Assembly: GCF_900187325.1 (NCBI RefSeq)
Contig: NZ_FZMZ01000004.1
Location: 806,001-870,000 of the forward strand
Reading direction: 5' to 3'
DNA length: 64,000 nt
DNA from: Virgibacillus ndiopensis
GTDB lineage: Bacteria > Bacillota > Bacilli > Bacillales > Amphibacillaceae
Every line of letters begins with the position of its first letter. Positions within the stretch are counted from its first letter, which is position 1. The notes beneath the pieces are model-generated. The model worked only from the letters and a program-made list of their open reading frames with translations, searched no databases and was not told the origin of the DNA. Made by a program: the position numbers and the translations under genes. Positions 1 through 8,865 of this stretch are shown here, piece after piece.

Positions 1-581
1 TTCCAGTCAGCAAATGCTAACGACCAGAATATATGAATGTAACCTAAATCATTCGCCCACTTGAGTGTTTGCTGATTAAAAACTCCTTTTGGTGGGCGCA
101 TGTATTTTAATTCTTCCTGATCCGAAATAGCAGCGACAGCATCCTCTAGCTCTTCTAATTCCTTGCGCATTTCTTCCTTCGTTAAAATCGTCATGTCTGG
201 ATGATGATACGAGTGGTTTCCAATAATATGCCCTTCGTCTACCATTCGTTCTATTAAATCTGGTTTACTCTTTACATAATGACCTGTTACGAAAAAGGTC
301 GCAGGAACATTTTCTTGTTTTAATACATCTAAAATATCGTCTGTGTAACCTTCTTCATACCCATTGTCAAATGTTAAGTAGACAACCTTATCACCGGAAT
401 GATCTGCATAATATGCACCATTTTCCTCTAAAATGGCTCGATATTTTCCAACATCAGGAACTTTGTGGTCCGTGTTTTTCTTGTAACCCCAACCATAGGA
501 AGCGGATGCAGTAGTCCCCATTAAAATAAAGGTAAAGAAAAACACCGTAATAATCGGCACAACAAGCGGTAATTTTCGCAT
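1..581 (-). CDS. pdaA: Polysaccharide deacetylase, PdaA-like (3' end outside window)
   Basis: This gene is read leftward and runs off the window, leaving 193 codons of a protein that is about 263 residues in B. subtilis. It starts with a hydrophobic signal/anchor segment (residues 1-27) followed by a NodB-type deacetylase domain. The metal-binding Asp lies in TFDNG (70-74), the paired His in HSYHH (123-127), and the RPPKG segment is at 162-166. The TFDNGYEEGYTDD and MRPPKGVF stretches are characteristic of PdaA, which de-acetylates N-acetylmuramic acid during spore cortex synthesis to make muramic delta-lactam. PdaA therefore acts outside the membrane in the sporangium and is needed for germination. 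The TFDNG form, with Asn in place of the usual second Asp, is as in B. subtilis PdaA. The family call is solid; the exact substrate is by homology. Confidence 0.9.
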   Translation of the reverse strand, partial: MRKLPLVVPIITVFFFTFILMGTTASASYGWGYKKNTDHKVPDVGKYRAILEENGAYYADHSGDKVVYLTFDNGYEEGYTDDILDVLKQENVPATFFVTGHYVKSKPDLIERMVDEGHIIGNHSYHHPDMTILTKEEMRKELEELEDAVAAISDQEELKYMRPPKGVFNQQTLKWANDLGYIHIFWSLAFADW

Positions 582-638
582 AATAACCCACCCTGTTTTT
601 TCCCTTACCTTTTACTTTAATGAAGCAATTTATACATA

Positions 639-1946
639 TTAAAAAAGTAGAGACCCGATCCAACCAAATAGAAACAACGGAATATTATAGTGTAAAAATG
701 TTGGTACACATGTATCCCAAATGTGATGATGTCTTCCATCCGCATTCAATCCTGATGTTGGTCCAAGCGTACTATCTGATGCTGGAGAACCAGCATCACC
801 TAATGCACCCGCAGTACCGATCAATGTTGCAGTAGCAATTGGTGAAAACCCTGCAGCTAAACAAATCGGTACATAGAGTGCTGCAATAATTGGAATCGTT
901 CCAAATGACGAGCCAATTCCCATTGTAATGACTAAACCAACGAGCAACAAAATAAATGCAATAAGTGCTTGATTATCTCCTAAAAATCCTGAAGATACAT
1001 CCACCAACGCATCAACTGCACCAGTTTTTGTCAAAATGTTTCCATAACCAGCCGCAACTAACATTACAAATGCAATTGTCCCCATCATCGTAATACCATC
1101 TGTTACAATTTTATCACCTTGTTTAAACGGAACAACGACAAATAGGAACATAAGCACGATACCTGTCAATGCTCCAATTATTAAGTTGTCCGTAATTATC
1201 TGCACAACTAAGGCAGCGACAATAGCAACTAATGTAAGAAAATGTTTACGATTGAATTTGACTACTGTTTCCTCATGATCATCCTTAACACCTGCGCCTT
1301 CTAATGCTACAGTTGATACACGATCTTTTCGATACGTAATAAAAATAGCGACGAAAAGCCCAACAATCATACCTATACCAGGAATAAGCATGGATAGTGT
1401 TACTTCGTCCAATGTTAAACTAACACCACTTATCTTCATGTTTTCTTGAATCGTTTGTTGGAAGATAAAACCGAAACCCGCTGGTATCATTATATACGGA
1501 GCTGTTAAACCAAATGTTAATGCTGAAGCAACCCCGCGACGATCTAAATTCATATCATCAAACAATTTTAATAACGGTGGAATTAATATTGGAATAAATG
1601 CAATATGCACCGGAATTAAGTTTTGTGAGAGTGACGCAACACCAGCTATCGCTAGAAGCATCATGGTTTTCTTTCCAGTTAATTTTTTAATTAAGAAATT
1701 CACTAATATAGACGTAATTCCTGTATAACTAATTGCAACTGCAAATGCTCCTAATAAGATATAACTTATCGCCGTTTCGGCACCTCCACCTATACCACCG
1801 ACAAGCATTTCTATTGATTTACTTATAGATAAACCGGCCATCACACCAGCGGTAATTGCCGCGGCAATGATTGCGATTATAACATTCACACGTAATAAAC
1901 TAAGAATTGTCATAACTAAAACAGATACAACAACAACCCATTCCAT
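639..1946 (-). CDS. Na+/H+ antiporter-like / YuiF-family membrane transporter
   Basis: This 435-residue polytopic membrane protein has about 11-12 hydrophobic segments over its whole length. The N-terminal SLLRVNVIIAIIAAA and the YILLGAFAVAIS segment are typical of the YuiF / Na+/H+ antiporter (NhaC-like) family. The conserved GDAGSPASDS stretch lies near the C-terminus. The ATG follows a GAGGGG ribosome binding site. Annotated members are called Na+/H+ antiporters or putative amino acid transporters, and the true substrate is not established. It lies 57 bp upstream of pdaA on the same strand with no clear terminator between, so the two may be co-transcribed, although the functions look unrelated. 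Confidence 0.75.
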   Translation of the reverse strand: MEWVVVVSVLVMTILSLLRVNVIIAIIAAAITAGVMAGLSISKSIEMLVGGIGGGAETAISYILLGAFAVAISYTGITSILVNFLIKKLTGKKTMMLLAIAGVASLSQNLIPVHIAFIPILIPPLLKLFDDMNLDRRGVASALTFGLTAPYIMIPAGFGFIFQQTIQENMKISGVSLTLDEVTLSMLIPGIGMIVGLFVAIFITYRKDRVSTVALEGAGVKDDHEETVVKFNRKHFLTLVAIVAALVVQIITDNLIIGALTGIVLMFLFVVVPFKQGDKIVTDGITMMGTIAFVMLVAAGYGNILTKTGAVDALVDVSSGFLGDNQALIAFILLLVGLVITMGIGSSFGTIPIIAALYVPICLAAGFSPIATATLIGTAGALGDAGSPASDSTLGPTSGLNADGRHHHIWDTCVPTFLHYNIPLFLFGWIGSLLF

Positions 1947-2064
1947 TCTAGTTTCCCCTCTCTACATCTCTCTTTGTTCAACTTTAATACTTTACCATGA
2001 TAAAGTAATGAAGTTAGAAAATCAACCCCTTTTTAGATTATTATTACTGGAAAATATTTAAATA

Positions 2065-2097
2065 CCAAAAGCCCTGCAAATTTTACAGGGCTTTTGG
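2065..2097 (-). terminator. Intrinsic terminator after yfkD
   Basis: A 12-bp perfect stem (CCAAAAGCCCTG paired with CAGGGCTTTTGG) has a 9-nt loop. It lies about 65 bp past the yfkD stop on the minus strand. The following U-tract is weak. Confidence 0.7.
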
Positions 2098-2162
2098 TTG
2101 TTTATTGTTTCCTTAAGCTGCGAAGTAAGTGCCGTATTGGTTTAATCAGGAAGGACAAGTCT

Positions 2163-2966
2163 TTATTTAAGATTGTACGAAAAAGAAACATGGTCTTGTA
2201 TTGGAATCCATGCACCAATACCTTGTTTAGTGACATTTTTTACAACGATGGATTTCTTATTTCCTTTTAGTTTAATGTATACCTCACCAAACGTCACCTG
2301 TCCCTTTTCATTAAGAGCTGGAGCATATGCTTTTAACGTACCAAATTTTTTCATAGGAACAGCATATGAATTATCCTTTTTTGTATTTTTACCAATAACC
2401 GTATTATAGGAAAGTGGTAGATCTGTTTTTTCTTTTGCTTTTAAAAGCATCATTTTTTTTATATCATCTGGGTTTGATATTTTATTTGTTAAAGCTCCTT
2501 TTACTTCCCTTTGCTCTTTTTGAATGTAATTCATTTCTAGATTACTGTCTCCACCCATATTGTTTAGTTCATTTGAATTTATCATCTGATATTCCCAATT
2601 AACCGTTGTTTCTAATGATTTATAATTTATTGGCCAGCGCCCTAAATAAATCATCCCCCTATAACCAATGGAAATAAAAGATGGATCTACTGATGTCTCA
2701 TTTAACATTTTAATTAAATCAGGATTTTCAATTGGGACGTCTACCCCGTCTATTAATTCTTTTGTGGACTCACTGGCTTCAACAACCTCTTGGTCCTCTG
2801 TTGAATTTGGAAATGTATTTTCTTTAGAAATTGACAAGACATGACTTGGTATAGAGAAATTATCTTTTGATTCCTCTTTCTTTTCTTCACCAAGGATATT
2901 CATTGGGTATAGTAAAGCTAAGACAGTAACAATTAATGCAACAAGAGAGCATCTCTTTTGATTCAT
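2163..2966 (-). CDS. yfkD: YfkD-like secreted/exported protein
   Basis: This 267-residue protein has an N-terminal signal segment (about residues 1-26). The mature part closely follows the B. subtilis YfkD pattern: IPSHVLSISKENTFPN, IENPDLIKMLNETS, TVNWEYQ, and the C-terminal VKNVTKQGIGAWIPIQDHVSFS. The start was set at the ATG at 2966, because AAAGGA lies 9 nt upstream. A longer frame to 2984 would place the ribosome binding site inside the gene. The family has no known function. Its nearness to pdaA and the other yfk genes repeats the B. subtilis order, and a role at the envelope is inferred only from the signal peptide. Confidence 0.85.
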   Translation of the reverse strand: MNQKRCSLVALIVTVLALLYPMNILGEEKKEESKDNFSIPSHVLSISKENTFPNSTEDQEVVEASESTKELIDGVDVPIENPDLIKMLNETSVDPSFISIGYRGMIYLGRWPINYKSLETTVNWEYQMINSNELNNMGGDSNLEMNYIQKEQREVKGALTNKISNPDDIKKMMLLKAKEKTDLPLSYNTVIGKNTKKDNSYAVPMKKFGTLKAYAPALNEKGQVTFGEVYIKLKGNKKSIVVKNVTKQGIGAWIPIQDHVSFSYNLK

Positions 2967-3038
2967 GTGTCCCATTCCTTTCATTTTACCTTAGTTTTTT
3001 CGGACACATAAATATTTATACCATTAATTTATCTTGCA

Positions 3039-3431
3039 TTATCTACTTAATTCAATTGCTTCAAGACTTTCTTCTATTTTGATACTATCCTCAACCGATC
3101 GTATCATGGAACAATTACTTCTTGATAATGCTAAATTTTTATAGAGTCTATCTGGGTTCAAATGATAGCCCTTAATTGTATAGTGCAAAGAAATGCGTTC
3201 TATACGACTTGCCTCTTCTGGATTTCGTTCCACCTCTGCGGTAATGATCATATCCTCAATCTCCGTTCGTTGTTTTTTAAGGATTTTACGAAAGACTGAT
3301 CCACTGCACCCTGCAATTGATGCTACCATCAGTTGATATGGGCGAAAACCGTATTCTTCATTTCCAGAGATAGATAAATTTCCATAGTCTAAATCAATTC
3401 GCATCCCATTTTCTTTAAGATAAAATTCCAT
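3039..3431 (-). CDS. OsmC family protein
   Basis: This 130-residue protein has the OsmC/Ohr fold pattern, with the two redox cysteines at C42 (ASIAGCSG) and C107 (SRSNCSMI). Proteins of the family reduce organic hydroperoxides through this cysteine pair or act in related detoxification. This member is of the short YhfA-like type, so the substrate is unclear. It is cytosolic and probably monocistronic, divergent from the MFS gene at 3575. Confidence 0.8.
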   Translation of the reverse strand: MEFYLKENGMRIDLDYGNLSISGNEEYGFRPYQLMVASIAGCSGSVFRKILKKQRTEIEDMIITAEVERNPEEASRIERISLHYTIKGYHLNPDRLYKNLALSRSNCSMIRSVEDSIKIEESLEAIELSR

Positions 3432-3574
3432 AGTTCGTCACTCCTTTATTTAGTATTTAACCATTTCTACTCCTATCATAACCTTTCTTTAACATTTACA
3501 TTAATTCAAGAAGATTGACCTTTTTTACATAAACGATTAAATTGAATTTTATGAGGGTTAAAAGGAGGGACAAT

Positions 3575-4738
3575 ATGGCATCAGTGAAAACTAGATTTTG
3601 GATCTTAATTTCGCTTGTAACGATTTCTGGATTTTCTCAAGGAATGCTGCTTCCTTTACTAGCAATTATTTTAGAGAATAATGGTGTATCATCATCGGTC
3701 AATGGATTACATGCTACCGGATTATACATAGGAGTGCTTATTGCTTCTCCATTTATGGAAAAACCTATGCATAAATTCGGTTTTAAACCTATTATCGTAG
3801 TAGGTGGATTACTCGTTTTTATTTCTATGGCATTATTTCCATTTTGGGAAGCTTTATGGTTTTGGTTCATTTTAAGGGTTACAATTGGCATAGGAGATCA
3901 TATGCTACATTTTGGGACACAAACATGGATCACAACAACCTCTGAAAAAGCATCGAGAGGTAAAAATATCGCTCTGTACGGCTTATTTTTCGGTATCGGT
4001 TTTACACTTGGACCTTTAATGACGCGGCTTTTATCAGTTAATGAGGCATTTCCATTTTTGGTGTCGGCGGTGTTCAGCATGATTGTCTGGTCAGGAATGT
4101 TCTTCGTCAGAAATAAATGGCCAGAAGAAGTTAATACGCAAAGTGCAACAAGTTCATTAGGAAGATTTATTCAAACGGGAAAAATTGCCTGGGTAGCACT
4201 TTTACCACCCTTTGGATATGGCTTTTTAGAGGCAACATTACATGGGATTTTTCCAATCTACGGTTTACGAATCGGACATGATGTGGATATATTAGCTTTA
4301 ATCATTCCATGCTTTGCTTTTGGGAGTATTTTATCCCAGCTGCCGCTTGGAATTTTAAGTGACCGAATAGGACGCAGAAAAATTCTTCTTTATGTTCTAA
4401 CTGCCGGCAGTATTAGTTTCGCATTTGCAGCCTTTTTTGAAACATCTATCGTTGCTTTGTTTATTTTATTTACATTAGCAGGTATTTTCGTAGGATCGTT
4501 GTTTTCACTAGGGATATCTTATATGACTGATTTACTGCCTGGACACCTTCTACCGGCAGGAAATCTAATGACTGGAATAGCCTTTAGTCTGGGAAGTATA
4601 ACTGGTCCTTATCTTGGAGGTTTATTTATTCAGTTTTTCCCGGACATATCATTTTTTTATATGATTGTTGGTATGTTGTTGCTCGTTTTAGGAGCCGTTT
4701 TTGTGAAGCAAGATATACGTGTACGTGTTGATGGTTAG
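3575..4738 (+). CDS. yfkF: MFS transporter, YfkF-like
   Basis: This 387-residue transporter has 12 predicted membrane segments and is of the drug-efflux MFS type. The inter-domain motif GILSDRIGRRK follows segment 8, and AGNLMTGIAFSLGSITGPYLGG lies in the C-terminal half. The start at 3575 (MASVK) is preferred because AAAGGAGGG sits 6 nt upstream. The longer frame from 3542 lacks a ribosome binding site. Position in a yfk-like neighbourhood and length (YfkF is about 390 residues) support the name. The substrate is unknown, and efflux is inferred from the family. Confidence 0.75.
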   Translation: MASVKTRFWILISLVTISGFSQGMLLPLLAIILENNGVSSSVNGLHATGLYIGVLIASPFMEKPMHKFGFKPIIVVGGLLVFISMALFPFWEALWFWFILRVTIGIGDHMLHFGTQTWITTTSEKASRGKNIALYGLFFGIGFTLGPLMTRLLSVNEAFPFLVSAVFSMIVWSGMFFVRNKWPEEVNTQSATSSLGRFIQTGKIAWVALLPPFGYGFLEATLHGIFPIYGLRIGHDVDILALIIPCFAFGSILSQLPLGILSDRIGRRKILLYVLTAGSISFAFAAFFETSIVALFILFTLAGIFVGSLFSLGISYMTDLLPGHLLPAGNLMTGIAFSLGSITGPYLGGLFIQFFPDISFFYMIVGMLLLVLGAVFVKQDIRVRVDG

Positions 4739-4801
4739 ACTAATTTCTCTGGGATGTGTTTTTAGCGACTGGCTACTATTCTAGCACTTCCCAACTACAC
4801 A

Positions 4802-4837
4802 AAAAGACACTCTATGAAAAATCAAAGAGTGTCTTTT
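4802..4837. terminator. Bidirectional intrinsic terminator
   Basis: AAAAGACACTCT pairs with AGAGTGTCTTTT around a 12-nt loop. A-tract and T-tract flanks let it serve both the MFS gene (+) and the converging ABC permease gene (-). Confidence 0.85.
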
Positions 4838-4838
4838 C

Positions 4839-5531
4839 CTATATAAATCGACTATATCGTTTTTCCAATCGATCTTGTATAAATGAGATAACCATACAAA
4901 TGGGCCAATAAATTAATGCTATTAAAATATACATTGTCATGGAATCATACGTACGTCCCGCAACAATTTGCGCCTTTTGAAATAGTTCTGGAACAGTGAT
5001 CACCGCTGCAAGAGAAGTAGCTTTCACGATATCTAAAAATACATTTGCTAACGGTGGAATAGCTATTCTTGTTGCTTGTGGCAAGATGACCTTCCGCATC
5101 GTCTGCCAATAAGACATATTTAATGCTTTTGCTGATTCCCACTGACCATACCCAACACTATTTAACGATGATCGGTTAATTTCAGCTATATACGCTGCAC
5201 TATTTAGACCAAATGCCAATGATGCTGCTAGTATTGCTGAAAGTTCAATTCCCACAACTGGAAGACCCGAATATAAAATAAACAAAAATACTAGTATTGG
5301 AGTTCCACGCATAAAGGAGATGTAAACACGTGCTGGCCATCTTAAAATAATACGTGTAGAACTACGAGCTAGCGCAAGGAAAAACCCTAGTAATAGGCCT
5401 AACCCCATTCCGACCAGTGAAACAGCCATCGTCCAAGGTAACCCTTCCAAAACAAAAGGTAAGTTTTCCCAAGCGAGTTCCCAATCAAACAAATTTTTTA
5501 ACTGAACTTGATCAATTTGTAAATTAAACAT
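4839..5531 (-). CDS. Polar amino acid ABC transporter permease
   Basis: This 230-residue permease is of the HisM/GlnP type with about five membrane segments. The EAA loop that contacts the ATPase is visible as ESAKALNMSYWQTMRKVILPQ near residues 131-152. The upstream gene, 4 nt away, encodes the lipoprotein that would deliver the substrate. The pair therefore forms an uptake system for a polar amino acid, perhaps cystine-like by resemblance to YckA/TcyB. No ATP-binding subunit follows: the next feature is a terminator, so the ATPase must be encoded elsewhere. Confidence 0.85.
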   Translation of the reverse strand: MFNLQIDQVQLKNLFDWELAWENLPFVLEGLPWTMAVSLVGMGLGLLLGFFLALARSSTRIILRWPARVYISFMRGTPILVFLFILYSGLPVVGIELSAILAASLAFGLNSAAYIAEINRSSLNSVGYGQWESAKALNMSYWQTMRKVILPQATRIAIPPLANVFLDIVKATSLAAVITVPELFQKAQIVAGRTYDSMTMYILIALIYWPICMVISFIQDRLEKRYSRFI

Positions 5532-5535
5532 TGTA

Positions 5536-6399
5536 CTACTCTATTCCTTCGATTTCAATAACTTCCTCTTCCGGTTTTTTAGAGACATCCTTTCCTCCAA
5601 AAAATTCCTTCGAAAGTTTGGTTAGAGTTCCGTCTTCACGCATCTCAGCCAATGTTTCATTTATCTTTTCTTCTAACGTATCAGCATCTTTAGCCATCAC
5701 AATATTATTTGTTGTAGGATGGAATTTTAAATCTGGATGAATTTTAATGTCTAACTCCGGAAACGCAGTTAGTGCCAAACTTTGTAAATAATAATCGTTA
5801 ATAATAACATCTGTGCGACCATTTGCAACATCTCGTAAATAAACATCATTTGTTGCATTACCATATGTTTTTACTTCTGCTCCAAATTTTCGAGCAATAT
5901 CGCTATATACGGTTGTTGCAGCTCCTCCAGCCTTCTTTCCTTTTAAATCTTCTAACGATTCTATTCCAGACAAATCACCCGAACGAACAATCATCGTTGA
6001 ATAGGAGTATTTAAAAGGATCACTAAATGTAAATTTCTTTTTACTCTCTTCCCTTGGACCTGCCGTTATAACATCTATCCGTCCAGATTTTAATGATCCT
6101 AACATTGCATCAAAGCCCATGATTTCAAATTTTATATCTAAATTTAATCGCTTTGCCACTTCTCGCATTACTTCTACATTATACCCTGTAATTTCATCTG
6201 ATCCTTCAGGATAGTATGAGGCGGGAAACAATGTACCGGCAGTACCGTAAACCAATTCCCCAGCTTCTTGAATTTCAGCCCATTTCCCATCCGCTTTTTC
6301 TTTATTACTATCACTTGTTTCGTTATTCTCTTTATCCCCACAAGCTCCTAACACCAAAAGTAATGAAAATACTAATAAAGCCAAACCTTTCCATTTCAT
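5536..6399 (-). CDS. Amino acid ABC transporter substrate-binding lipoprotein
   Basis: This 287-residue extracellular solute-binding protein (family 3) has a lipoprotein signal ending in the lipobox LVLGAC, with the lipidated cysteine at C20. The periplasmic-binding-like domain shows ELVYGTAGTLFP, SGRIDVITAGP and FSDPFKYSYSTMIV. The ATG at 6399 was chosen because AGAGGTG lies 6 nt upstream. A GTG at 6408 overlaps that ribosome binding site. It works with the permease directly downstream. The ligand is unknown, and a TcyA/YckB-like cystine binder is one possibility. Confidence 0.85.
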   Translation of the reverse strand: MKWKGLALLVFSLLLVLGACGDKENNETSDSNKEKADGKWAEIQEAGELVYGTAGTLFPASYYPEGSDEITGYNVEVMREVAKRLNLDIKFEIMGFDAMLGSLKSGRIDVITAGPREESKKKFTFSDPFKYSYSTMIVRSGDLSGIESLEDLKGKKAGGAATTVYSDIARKFGAEVKTYGNATNDVYLRDVANGRTDVIINDYYLQSLALTAFPELDIKIHPDLKFHPTTNNIVMAKDADTLEEKINETLAEMREDGTLTKLSKEFFGGKDVSKKPEEEVIEIEGIE

Positions 6400-6595
6400 A
6401 TCTGCCACCTCTTTTTAGTTGTTATACTCTAAAATTCTATTTGATTGTAACAGGTTGAATCAGTTAATTCAATAAATTAATAATCTGTTGTTCAATATAA
6501 ATTTTACTGTTATATACTCATTTAACTATCCATTAATCCCTAAAACAATTCTTGACTTTATTTATTGTAGTGTTAATATAATAATAAATACTAAA

Positions 6596-6610
6596 TTATA
6601 ATTATTATAA
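6596..6610 (+). promoter_or_regulatory. PerR box upstream of P1B ATPase
   Basis: The 15-mer TTATAATTATTATAA matches the PerR operator consensus TTATAATnATTATAA at every fixed position. It lies 76 bp upstream of a ZosA/PfeT-type ATPase, whose B. subtilis counterpart is a known PerR target. A second near-copy (TTATAA-ATGA-TTATAA, centre one base too long) lies at 6643-6658, just before the ribosome binding site. Confidence 0.75.
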
Positions 6611-6685
6611 TTAAATATAAGATTGCCCACTATTTAAGATGATTATAAATGATTATAATTATCAATTACGTAGGAGGTATTGAAA

Positions 6686-8617
6686 ATGACAACTAGTTAC
6701 GCACCCCAAACAACACAAAGTGAGCACCCCACTTTAAAAATAGCAATTTGGTATAAACGTATTGCAGAACATATTGAATTAATTGCTGCCCTTTTTAGTG
6801 GATTACTTATTCTTATAACATGGTCATTGGAAGATTATATTTCACATCCGCTTTGGATAATTTTCCACTTAATTGCCTTTGTCATTGGTGGCTACGCTAA
6901 GGCGAAGGAAGGTATAGAGGATACAATTGCTAACAAGGAATTAAATGTAGAAATGCTGATGGTTTTCGCAGCAATTGGATCAGCTATTATTGGATATTGG
7001 ACAGAAGGCGCAATATTGATATTCATTTTTGCTTTGTCAGGGGCACTGGAAACATATACATTAAATAAAAGTAATAAAGAGATCTCCTCTTTAATGGACC
7101 TTCAGCCGGAAACAGCTTTGAAAATTACGAATGGCCAAGAACAGATTGTTCCCGTATCTGAGCTAACAGTAAACGACACAATTATAGTTAAAGCTAGCGA
7201 GCGAATACCTGCTGATGGGATAATTGTTAAAGGAGGTTCTTCGATAAACGAAAGTGCGATTACCGGAGAGTCCATTCCAGTAAACAAGCAAATGAATCAT
7301 GAAGTATTCGCTAGTACAGTTGCACTCGATGGAACAATTAATGTAAAAGTCACAAAGCCAGCAAATGAGACACTATTTCAAAAGATAATTGCCTTAGTCC
7401 AATCAGCACAGGATGAAAAGTCATCATCTCAGTTATTCATCGAAAAATTTGAAGGGACATATGTAAAGGTTGTTTTGACTGCTGTTGTCATAATGATGTT
7501 TTTACCATACTTTTTGTTTGGTTGGTCGTTATCAGAAAGTATTTATCGTGCTATGATTTTACTCGTTGTCGCTTCACCTTGTGCACTTGTCGCGTCGATT
7601 ATGCCCGCAACCCTATCGGCAATTTCAAACAGTGCGAAAAATGGTGTTCTCTTTAAGGGTGGCGTCCATGTAGAAAATCTGAGCCACATAAAAGTGATAG
7701 CTTTTGATAAAACTGGAACACTTACAAATGGAAAACCAATCGTAACTGATGGATATTTCAAGTCAGAAGCTACAAGAGCAAAAGCTTTACCAATTATTAG
7801 CGCTATAGAAGAGGAATCTACACATCCACTTGCAAGGGCAATCGCAACTTATTGCTTAGGGAACATGGATAGGACACATGAAATAAACATTCAAAAGATG
7901 ACTACGATTAGTGGAAATGGTGTAACGGCCCATGTAAATAATGAAAAATGGTTAGTTGGTAACGCAACATTAGTTGGGAAAAACAATGCCTTTCATTTTC
8001 ATGGTGGTATTGCTACAGATTTAGCAGAGCAAGGTAAAACAATTGTCTTTATTAAAAATGATTCAGGTATAGTAGGCCTTTTTGCTTTAAAAGATACAAT
8101 AAGAAAAGAAACAAAAGATGCAATCAAGGATTTGAAAAAGCACAATGTTCATCCAGTCATGCTAACAGGTGACAATCAAATTACTGCTAGTACAATAGCA
8201 AAAGAAGCAGGAATTGATCATTTTGTTGCTGAATGTTTACCTGAAGAGAAAGTTAACCATGTTAAAAACTTACGAAAAACTTATCAAAACGTAGCAATGG
8301 TCGGTGACGGGATTAATGATGCACCGGCATTAGCAAGCGCCAATGTTGGAATAGCAATGGGAGAAGGGACCGATGTCGCATTGGAAACTGCTGATGTTGT
8401 CCTAATGAAGAATAATTTACCGAAAATCACTAGTGCGATTCACCTTTCCAATCGTATGAACAAAATCGTCAAACAAAATGTAGTCTTCTCACTTAGCGTT
8501 ATCTTAGTACTTATCGCATCAAACTTTTTCCAAGTACTTGACCTACCTTTAGGAGTTATTGGACATGAAGGCAGTACGATATTGGTTATTTTAAACGGAT
8601 TACGATTATTAAAATAG
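6686..8617 (+). CDS. pfeT: P1B-type metal-transporting ATPase, PfeT/ZosA-like
   Basis: This 643-residue heavy-metal P-type ATPase has the actuator motif ITGES near residue 192, the membrane SPC motif (VVASPCALV) near 296, and the phosphorylated Asp in DKTGTLTNG near 338. Further on are the STHPLARAI nucleotide-binding HP motif and the hinge GDGINDAPALASANVGIAMG near 540. There is no N-terminal CxxC metal-binding domain, and the SPC motif points to the P1B4 group. B. subtilis YkvW, first named ZosA for zinc uptake, was later described as PfeT, a ferrous iron exporter induced through PerR. The perfect PerR box upstream fits that. The ATG at 6686 follows TAGGAGG by 8 nt. Iron(II) versus zinc is not decided by sequence alone. 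Confidence 0.85.
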   Translation: MTTSYAPQTTQSEHPTLKIAIWYKRIAEHIELIAALFSGLLILITWSLEDYISHPLWIIFHLIAFVIGGYAKAKEGIEDTIANKELNVEMLMVFAAIGSAIIGYWTEGAILIFIFALSGALETYTLNKSNKEISSLMDLQPETALKITNGQEQIVPVSELTVNDTIIVKASERIPADGIIVKGGSSINESAITGESIPVNKQMNHEVFASTVALDGTINVKVTKPANETLFQKIIALVQSAQDEKSSSQLFIEKFEGTYVKVVLTAVVIMMFLPYFLFGWSLSESIYRAMILLVVASPCALVASIMPATLSAISNSAKNGVLFKGGVHVENLSHIKVIAFDKTGTLTNGKPIVTDGYFKSEATRAKALPIISAIEEESTHPLARAIATYCLGNMDRTHEINIQKMTTISGNGVTAHVNNEKWLVGNATLVGKNNAFHFHGGIATDLAEQGKTIVFIKNDSGIVGLFALKDTIRKETKDAIKDLKKHNVHPVMLTGDNQITASTIAKEAGIDHFVAECLPEEKVNHVKNLRKTYQNVAMVGDGINDAPALASANVGIAMGEGTDVALETADVVLMKNNLPKITSAIHLSNRMNKIVKQNVVFSLSVILVLIASNFFQVLDLPLGVIGHEGSTILVILNGLRLLK

Positions 8618-8627
8618 ATACAAAGAT

Positions 8628-8865
8628 GCTGGGACAAAGGTATCTTTATCAAAGAAAAATCCGAACAACTAGAAACTATAGTTGGTGCAACTAACTCGCT
8701 CCGAAAATATACTTCGCTTTCCGCGGGTGGCTGGTGAGCCTCCTTGTGCTAACGCACTGTGGGGTCTAACCTATGCCCTTCCTCCCGCTGGAGTCTACAA
8801 ATATTTTCTCCACTAAATTGTACATTGTTCGTATTTAGAATTGATTATTTTACTTATGTCTCAGC
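8628..8865 (+). repeat. Dispersed ~236-bp element, copy 1
   Basis: The element begins with GCTGGGACAAA and ends with the degenerate inverted copy TATGTCTCAGC. Inside is a GC-rich core (CTTCGCTTTCCGCGGGTGG, GTGAGCCTCC, CCGCTGGAGTCTAC). It aligns along its whole length with the reverse complement of the element at 14539-14773. It fills the gap between pfeT and yfkH, and its right end runs into the yfkH stop codon. It has no coding capacity. Confidence 0.8.
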
